DNA from: Levilactobacillus zymae
GTDB taxonomy: Bacteria > Bacillota > Bacilli > Lactobacillales > Lactobacillaceae
DNA: 64,000 bases
Direction of reading: 5' to 3'
Assembly: GCF_032190635.1 (NCBI RefSeq)
Contig: NZ_JAVLAS010000001.1
Coordinates: forward strand, 2,581,372 to 2,645,371
Every line of letters starts with the position of its first letter. Positions within the stretch are counted from its first letter, which is position 1. Below, in pieces: positions 54,901 to 63,900 of the stretch. Below the pieces are notes generated by a model. That model was not told where the DNA came from. It made no database searches and saw nothing but the letters and a program-made list of their open reading frames with translations. Made by a program: the position numbers and the translations under genes.

Positions 54901-57900
54901 GACAAGGCACTCAGACTGGCGTTCGACGCGCTCAGTTCAGAGTCGGCGATGGCCGATTGTTCACTAGCATTAATTTGTGATTGAGCACTCAGGCTGTTGG
55001 CTAAGCTGGTCATCGACTCATCGTAAGACGAATCTGAGGCGTTGCTTAGGCTTTGTGTCGTGGAGGTCCAGGCTGAGACTTGACTGGCATCGGAGACCAG
55101 TTGTTGACTCAGGCTGGCCGCCGAAGTGGCGATGCTGATTGACGCTACGGCAGACTCACTAGCACTCTGACTAGCACTGATCGAAGCCGTGACACTGGCC
55201 GTTGAGGCACTCGCGGCGGATTCGACGGTAGCACTGGTCGACGCACTCGCGGAAGCGGCGGCCGATTCACTGGCCGACGTTTGGGCGGACGTCCGGGTGA
55301 CGGAGGCCGCGGACAGGATGCTGGCATCGGAAGCCGACCGTTCGCTTAAGCTGTTGGCCGATTCGGAAGCCGTGGCACTCTGGCTGGCATCGGCGGACAA
55401 CTGTTGACTCAAGCTGTTGGCCGAAGCCGAGTTAGATGCCGACAAGATACTTAATGAAGCATCCGATACGGAGTTATCAGCCGAGACGCTGGCCGATTGA
55501 CTCGCCGAAGCTGAGGCCGATTCGCTGGCCGAAACACTAGCGGAAACACTGGCCCGTTGAGAATCACCCATCGAAGCTAAGCTCATCGATTCTTCGGATC
55601 GTGAAACTTCGGAGAATTGACTATCCGCGGATTGACTCGCCGCACTCAGACTAACCGTCGAAGCACTAACCACGGATTGTTGACTGGCAATCGAGTTAGA
55701 TTGCTGGCTCAAGCTCTGGTTCGACAAGCTCATTTCAGAAACGGAAACGACCGATTGAACACTGGCATCGCTTTGCGAGACCGCACTCAAACTGGCGGCA
55801 CTCTCACTGATTTGTGAGTCGTAAGACGAATCATTAGCGGCACTCAAACTCTGTGATTGCGAGGCAATCAGCGAGGTTTGACTCGCCTCACTGGCGGAAC
55901 GGTCACTCAGGCTGGTCATCGATTCTTCAATCGAGGCAGCAACGGAAGTGGAAACCGCCGCACTCTCACGTGCAGAAGTCGAGGCCGATTCGCTAGCCGT
56001 GACGGAAGCTAAGCTGGCTTCCGTTGCGGTGCTGGCCGAAGCCTTAGCCGACTCAACCGCCGACTCACTTTGACTGGCCTGTAACGAGGTCCGAGACGTG
56101 GAGTTGGCCGACAAGACACTGGCATCGGACAACGACCGGTCACTGACACTGGCAACCGAGGCGGACAAGTCCGCACTCTGACTCGCCCCACTGGCAACCT
56201 GTTCACTCAGGCTGTTCGCGGAGGCCGAGTTGCTGGCCGATAAGACGCTCAGGGAGTTCTCGGTTTCGGAAATTAAGCTCTGTGACGCGTCACTCATCGA
56301 GGCTTCAGAAGCCGACACTTCGGAGGTCCGACTGGTCAAGGAATCGACCGCTTCACTTAGGCTGGTCAACGACGTGGAAACCGTCGATAACTGGCTAACC
56401 GTGGCTTGCGACAACTGACTCAGACTCATGTTCGAAACACTCAATTCGGATGCGGACATCATCGATTGCTCGTTGGCGTCGGAAACGGATTGTTCACTCA
56501 GGCTGGCATTGCTGTTGCTGATTTGTGAATCGTACGATGAATCGTGCGCATCACTCAAACTCTGTTCTTGTGAAGCTAATTGTTGACTAGCACTGGCTTC
56601 AGCAGCTGACTTGGCGCTGACGCTAGCGACATCCGTTGAGATGGATGCGACTTGCGAAGCCACAATCGAGGCACTGGTCGTTGCCGAAGTCGTGGCACTT
56701 TGACTGGCATTAGCCGACGCGGTGCTATCCACGATGGCCGTGGACGTCGAAGCCTGGGCTGATTCACTAGCGGATTGACTCTGACTCGTTTGCGTCGAGT
56801 TTCTGGACATCGAGTTCGCCGACAAGATGCTGCTATCGGCGGCGGAAATCTCACTCAATGACTGGTGACTCATGGACGCTTCGGACTGACTGATCTCGGA
56901 GTTGACACTCGCCGTAGCCGAAGCAGCCGCACTGACGCTGGCTTCAGCGGTTGAGACGGAGGCCTGTTGACTAGTGATGACCGTGGACAGTTGACTCAAG
57001 CTGGCGTTGGAAGCACTTAATTGGGCACTGGCAACGGCCGATTGTTGACTCGCATCAGACTGTGATTGGGCACTCAGACTGGTCAAGACGCTAGCGATTT
57101 CAGAGTTGAACGAGGAATCGGAAGCTTCACTGACACTCTGTTCCACGGAGGCCATGGACGCGTTGACGCTGGCTTCACTGATGGACGCGTCGCTGATACT
57201 GTTCAGCGATTCGACGATGGAAGCGGCTTGTGACGTCGAGACGCTGGCACTTTGGTTAGCCGAGGCAACGCTAGCTTCACTCGCCTCTGCGGCTGAGGTG
57301 CTGGCCGTTGCTGACGCGATCGCCGAAGCCTTCGCCGACTCACTGGCCGACTGGCTTTGACTGGTCTGCATCGACGTCCGGGATTCGGAGTTGGCCGACA
57401 ACTCACTGGCGTCGGACAAGGACCGATCGCTGAGACTGGCCGCCGAAGCCGAAACGCTGGCTTCTACTTCAGACGTGGAAGCGACCCGTTCGCTGGTACT
57501 GTTGGCCGAGGCCGAGTTGCTAGCGGACAAGATACTCAAGGACGCATCACTAGCGGACAACTTAGCCGAACTTGCGGCGGATTCACTCGCCGAGACGCTG
57601 GCCGAAGCGGAAGCGGATAACCCACTCATTGAGGCTTCGGAAGCCGACATTTCGGAGTAGCGACTCCCTTGCGAGTTCAGTGCTTCGCTCAGGCTAGCCG
57701 TTGACGCATTGTTATCAGAAAGTTGACTGGCCGTCGAAGCGGACAGTTGACTCAAACTTTCGTTAGAAAGACTTTGTTCAGATGCGGAAATTGTTGATTG
57801 CTCAGTGGCATCGGAAGCCGAGAGTTGACTCAGGCTGGCGTTGCTTTCACTGATTTGGGAATTCAAGTCGGAATTAGATTCCGCACTCAAACTTTGAATT

Positions 57901-60900
57901 TGCGAAGCAATCTGATCACTCAGACTGGCCTCACTTGCGGATTTATCGCTGACACTGGCCATCGAGACGGAGATGGATGCTGATTCACTCGCCGAAATGG
58001 CTGCGCTGGCGTCCGCCGAGGCACTCGCCGAAACGATCGCCGTGGAGCGACTGACACTAGCGACGGTCGATTCACTGGCCGAAGCTTGTGCGGAGGTCGA
58101 CGCGGAAGCACTTTGGCTAGCCGCCGTAGAGGTTCGAGAAGCGGAGTTGGCCGACAAGAGACTGACGTCGGATAAGGACCGTTCACTCAGACTGGCAGTT
58201 GACAACGAAACACTGGCACTTTGACTAGCCTGTGCCGACAAGTCGGCGCTGACGCTGTTGGCCGAAGCCGAGTTAGATGCCGACAAGACGCTCAGGGAAT
58301 CCAGCGCTTGAGAAACGGCGGCGGAAACCTTGGCCGAAGTCGAAGCCGACACACTCGCGGAGGCACTGGCCGAAGCCGTACTCATCGAAGCCAAGCTGGT
58401 CGAGATGTCACTCAAGGAAGCTTCGGAGACCGAGGCTTCAGACAATTGACTGGCAACCGCTTCGGAAGCGGCACTCAGGCTATCATTGGAAGCACTGACC
58501 GCGGACTGCTGACTAGCTAATGAATTCGATTGGGCGCTCAGGCTGGCGTTAGAGAGACTCAGCTGCGAAGCAGAGATCAGCGATTGCTGACTGGCTTCGA
58601 CTTGTGACTGGGCACTCAGACTAGCGGCACTCTCACTTAACTCTGAATTGTATTCAGAGTTGGAAGCGGCACTCAAGCTATTTTCTAGCGATGTCAAGGC
58701 ATCGCTTTGGCTAGCTTCACTCTCAGAAACCTCGCTGAGGCTGTTCAGAGAAGCTGTGACGGAATCCCATTGACTAGTCGAAACGCTAGCACTGACACTG
58801 GCCGACTGGCTAGCCGATTGACTGGCCGTCGCGGACGTGACACTGTTCGAGTTTGCCACGGAGCTGGACGTCATGGCGGATTCGCTGGCCGATTGACTAG
58901 CCGACGTTTGCGCCGTGGTCCGTGACGTAGAAGCTGCGGCACTGGCATCGGAAACCGACCGGTCACTCAGACTGGCGGCGGAGGCAGAAGCTACCGCGCT
59001 CTGACTAGCGCCACTCACAATCTGTGAATTCAAGCTGTTCGTGGAAGCGGAATTACTTGCTGACAGTTGACTCAACGATTCCAGGCTCATTGACGCGAAG
59101 CTCTGGGATGTGACACTCATCGAAGCTTCAGACTGACTCACTTCGGAAAGCTGACTGGCGATGGACGTCGATGCGTCACTAGCGCTGACCAGCGATTTGG
59201 AAGCTGCCGAGGCTTCGCTGGCTGCGGAAGCCAAGTGGTCACTCAGGCTAGCGTTAGAGGCACTGATCTCGGAAACAGACATCATCGATTGTTCACTGGC
59301 GTCCGAAGCCGAAACAACGCTCAGGCTATCGTTAGAAGCACTGATCTGTGAATCGTATTCAGAGGTCGAGGCATCGCTGATACTGTTCTCCAGCGAAGCC
59401 AAGGACTCGCTTTGACTAGCTTCGATCGTGGACTTGTCACTGACACTGGCATCAGATTCGGAGATTGACGCCGACTGACTGGCCGAAACGATCGCGCTAT
59501 CGCTTGCGGAGTCGGCAGCCGATTGACTGGCGACCTGCGAAGCGTCACTTTGCGACGTGGCTACGGAAGCCGAAACACTCGCCGAAGTCGACGCCGACGC
59601 ACTTTGGCTAGCCGCCGTAGAGGTCCGGTCCGTGGAGTTGGCCGACAAACGGCTCTCATCGGTAGCGGAACGCTCACTCAGGCTAGCGGCGGAGGCCGAT
59701 GCTTCCGCACTTTGACTAGCGCCGCTGGCCACCTGTTCACTCAGGCTGGCAGCGGACGTGTTATTGCTGATTGATGCGTTACTCAAGGAGGCATCACTGA
59801 CGGAAACCAGGCTGACCGACAAGTCGCTCATCGAGGCTTCGGAAGCCGACATTTCGGAGTAGCGACTCCCTTGCGAGTTCACGGCTTCGCTCAGGCTGGC
59901 CGTCGAGGCATTGTTATCAGAAAGCTGACTGGCCGTCGAAGCGGACAGTTGACTCAAGCTTTCATTGGAAAGACTTTGTTCAGATGCGGAAATCACAGAC
60001 TGTTCGGACGCGTTAGAAGCCGAGAGTTGACTCAGGCTAGCGTTGCTCTGACTGATCTGTGAATCGTATTCAGAAGTCGAGGCATCGCTGATACTCTGTT
60101 CCAGCGAAGCCAACGACTCGCTTTGACTGGCTTCGATCGTGGACTTGTCGCTGACACTGGCATCGGAAACGGAGATGGAAGCCGAGTCACTGGCAGAAAT
60201 CGTCGCACTGGTGTCGGCCGATGTAGAAGCCGATTGACTAGCCGTCGATTCACTGGCACTGGCCTTAGCCGAATCAGCCGCGGAGACCGTCGCCGATTCA
60301 CTGGCTGAGGCACTTTGACTGGCCGCCGTGGAAGTTCGCGACGTCGAGTTCGCCGACAAGACGCTGGCGTCGGAGACCGACCGTTCACTCAGACTGGCCG
60401 TGGAAGCCGCTAAGCTTTCACTTTGACTAGCCTGCAGGGACTGATCCGCGCTGACACTGTTGGCCGAAGCCGAGTTGCTTGCAGACAACTCACTCAAGGA
60501 ACGATCCGACGTCGAAACGGTAGCGGAATCAGAAGCCGAAACGGAAGCCGAATCAGCCGCGGATTGAACGGCGGATGCCGTGCTCTTCGAAGCTTCACTG
60601 ACGGAGTAATCACTCATGGAGGCTTCGGATTGGCTAACTTCAGAGAGTTGACTATCGGCGGACTGACTGGCCGCACTCAGGCTGGTCTCGGCCTCACTGA
60701 CCGAGTTCAGTTGGCTGGTGACGGAGTTCAGGTGCTCGCTGACACTAGCGTTACTCATGCTCTGTTCGGATTCAGAGATCATCGATTGTTCAGACGCGTT
60801 AGAAACTGATAGGTCGCTCAGGCTAGCGTTACTTTGACTGATCTGTGAATCGTACTCGGAAGTCGAGGCATCGCTGATACTCTGTTCCAGCGAAGCCAAG

Positions 60901-63900
60901 GACTCACTTTGACTGGCGATGGAAGCCGACTTGTCGCTGACACTGGCGTCAGAAACGGAGATGGAAGCCGAGTCACTCGCGGAAATTGCCGCGCTGGTAT
61001 CGGCCGATTCAGAAGCCGATTGAACGACCTCCGACCGACTAGCACTGGCCTTGGCCGAATCATCGGCGGAAGCGATCGCCGACTCACTCGCCGAGGCACT
61101 CTGGCTCGCGGCGGTTGAAGTCCGCGATGTCGAGTTGGCCGACAAGACGCTGGCGTCGGAAACCGACCGGTCACTGACACTGGCCGTCGAAGCCGCCGCA
61201 CTCGCACTCTGACTCGCCTGACTCTCCAGCTGACTGGTCAAGCTGGCTTCGGACTTAGCAATGCTTTGCGATTGTTGACTCAGGGAGGCTTCGCTCTCGG
61301 AGACGTTGGATAATTGACTGGCAATGAGGCTGGTTGAGGCATTCGCTGAGGCAACTGCCGAAGCTTGACTCTCGGAAGCAAAGCTATTGGACGTGTCACT
61401 CATCGAGGCTTCGGATTGCGATAATTCGGATAACTGACTGTTCAGAGATTCGGAAGCCGCACTTTGACTGGCTTCAGAAGCACTCATCGCAGAAACCTGG
61501 CTGGCCGCCGAAGCGGATAAGCTGTTCAGGCTAGCATTCGAAGCACTCAATTCGGATTCGGACATCATCGATTGCTCGTTGGCGTCGGAAACGGATTGGT
61601 TGCTCAGGCTCGCGGCACTTTCGCTGAGTTGAGAATTGTAATCGGAGTTGGACGCCGCACTTAAGCTGTGTTCCAACGAAGCGATGGATTCACTCAGACT
61701 AGCTTCAGAGACGGACTTGGCACTGACACTGGCATCCGAAGCGGACGTCGATGCAGAGACCTCAGCCGAATCAGCAGCACTTTGACTGGCCGACTCGGAA
61801 GCCGATTGTTCAGCATCGGAGCGACTGGCACTGGCACTAGCCGATTCAGAAGCCGAAACGCTAGCCGAGTTGTCGGCCGATTCGCTTTGGCTGGTCTGCG
61901 TTGAGGTCCGCGACGTCGAGTTCGCCGACAGGATACTATCATTCGACAATGAATGTGCGCTCAGGCTCGCGGCCGACTCGGAAGTTGCGGAGTTCTGACT
62001 CGCGACGCTTTCGGAGTACTCACTCAAACTATTAGCGGAATCGACGTTACTGATCGACTGGGCACTCAACGAGGCTTCACTGGCCGAAATTTCACTTAAG
62101 GAAACCTGACTCAATGAGGCTTCGGAAGTCGAGGCCGCCGACAACTGACTGGCGACAGACTCGGAAGCGACACTAGCACTGGCATCCGATTGACTCATTT
62201 CAGATAACTGGCTGGCCGTCGAAACAGAAGCGTTGCTCAGGCTGGCGTTCGAGGCACTCAATTCGGATTCGGACATCATCGATTGCTCGTTGGCGTCGGA
62301 AACGGATTGATTACTCAGGCTCGCGGCACTTTCGCTGAGTTGAGAATTGTAATCGGAGTTGGACGCCGCACTTAAGCTGTGTTCCAACGAAGCGATGGAT
62401 TCGCTCAGACTAGCTTCAGAGACGGACTTGGCACTGACACTGGCATCCGAAGCGGATGTCGATGCGGAAACCTCAGCCGAATCAACAGCACTTTGACTGG
62501 CCGACTCGGAAGCCGATTGTTCGGCATCGGAGCGACTAGCACTGGCGTCGGCAGAATCAGAAGCCGAAACCGTCGCGGATTCGCTGGCCGAAGCCGAAGC
62601 ACTGGCCGCGGATTCAGTCCGGGACGTGGAAGCCGCCACGCTGGCATCACTAGCTGACCGTTCGCTCAGACTAGCGGCAGATGCGGACGCTAATGAATTC
62701 TGGCTTGCTAACGATTCGGAGACCTGACTGACGCTGTTTGCGGAAACCGAGTTGGAAGCTGATTGATCACTTAAGGAGGCTTCACTAGCGGAGATGCGAC
62801 TCAGAGACGCCCCACTCATCGAGGCTTCGCTCGTGGAGAACTCGGACGCTTGACTCGCCGCGGAAGCAACCGTCTGACTCACACTCGCCGAGGCTTGACT
62901 GTTGGCCGAAGCCTGACTGTCAAGTTGACTCTGGTGAGCACTGACACTGGCATTACTCAGGCTCAGGGCTGATTCGGAAATCGCCGAAACCTCACTGACA
63001 TTGGAAGCCGAAAGGTCACTGAGACTGGCGTTACTTTGACTGATTTGCGAATCGTATTCAGAAGTCGAGGCATCACTGATACTCTGTTCCAGCGAAGCCA
63101 AGGACTCACTTTGACTGGCCAGGTCCGTAGACTTCTGGCTCAGACTCATATCGGCATCGGATAACGAAGCAGCTTGCGAAGCCGAAACCTCAGCACTCGC
63201 TGCGGCCGAAACCGTGGCGGACTCGCTCGCACTAGCATTCGCAACGCTGGTAGCGACGGAATCGGAAGCAGAAGCACTCGCCGAGACGCTGGCCGAGGTG
63301 CTTTGACTCGCCTGCGAAACCGTCCGGGAGGTGGAGTTGTCATTCCAAACACTGGCATCACTAGCCGACCGGTCACTCAGACTGGCAACTGAGGCCGAAG
63401 CCGCAGCACTTTGACTGGCGATCGATTGAGCTTGTTCGCTCAGGCTAGCCGACGTGGACGCCGCAGCACTGGCGACGTCACTCAGGGAAGCCTCACTGGC
63501 GGAGATCAGGCTCAGCGAAGCATCGCTCATCGAGGCTTCGGACTGACTCAGTTCGGAAGCCTGACTGTTCAAGGCTTGCGAGGTCTCACTGACACTGGCA
63601 TCGGAAGCACTGACTGCGGACAGCTGACTAGCAATCGAGTTAGAAACTTGGCTGAGACTAGCGTTACTTGCGCTTTGATCAGAAGCCGACATCATCGATT
63701 GTTCGTTGGCGTCGGAGACGGATTGGGCACTCAGGCTAGCGTTCGACTCACTAATTTGCGAATCGTAAGACGAGTCGTGCGCATCGCTTAAGCTCTGTTC
63801 CGCGGACGCGATGGCGTCACTCAGACTGGCTTCAGAAGCGGACTTGGCACTGACACTGGCGTCAGATTCGGAGATCGAAGCGGCTTGAGAGGCCGAAATC

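Noticed and set aside
63693..63695. Methionine at 63695 as the adhesin start
   Set aside because: The identical repeat pattern continues in frame to the window edge with no signal peptide or ribosome site here.
49191..63791. Many plus-strand open frames opposite the adhesin repeats
   Set aside because: They arise because the repetitive serine and alanine codons leave the antisense frames free of stops. They have low-complexity products and no ribosome sites.
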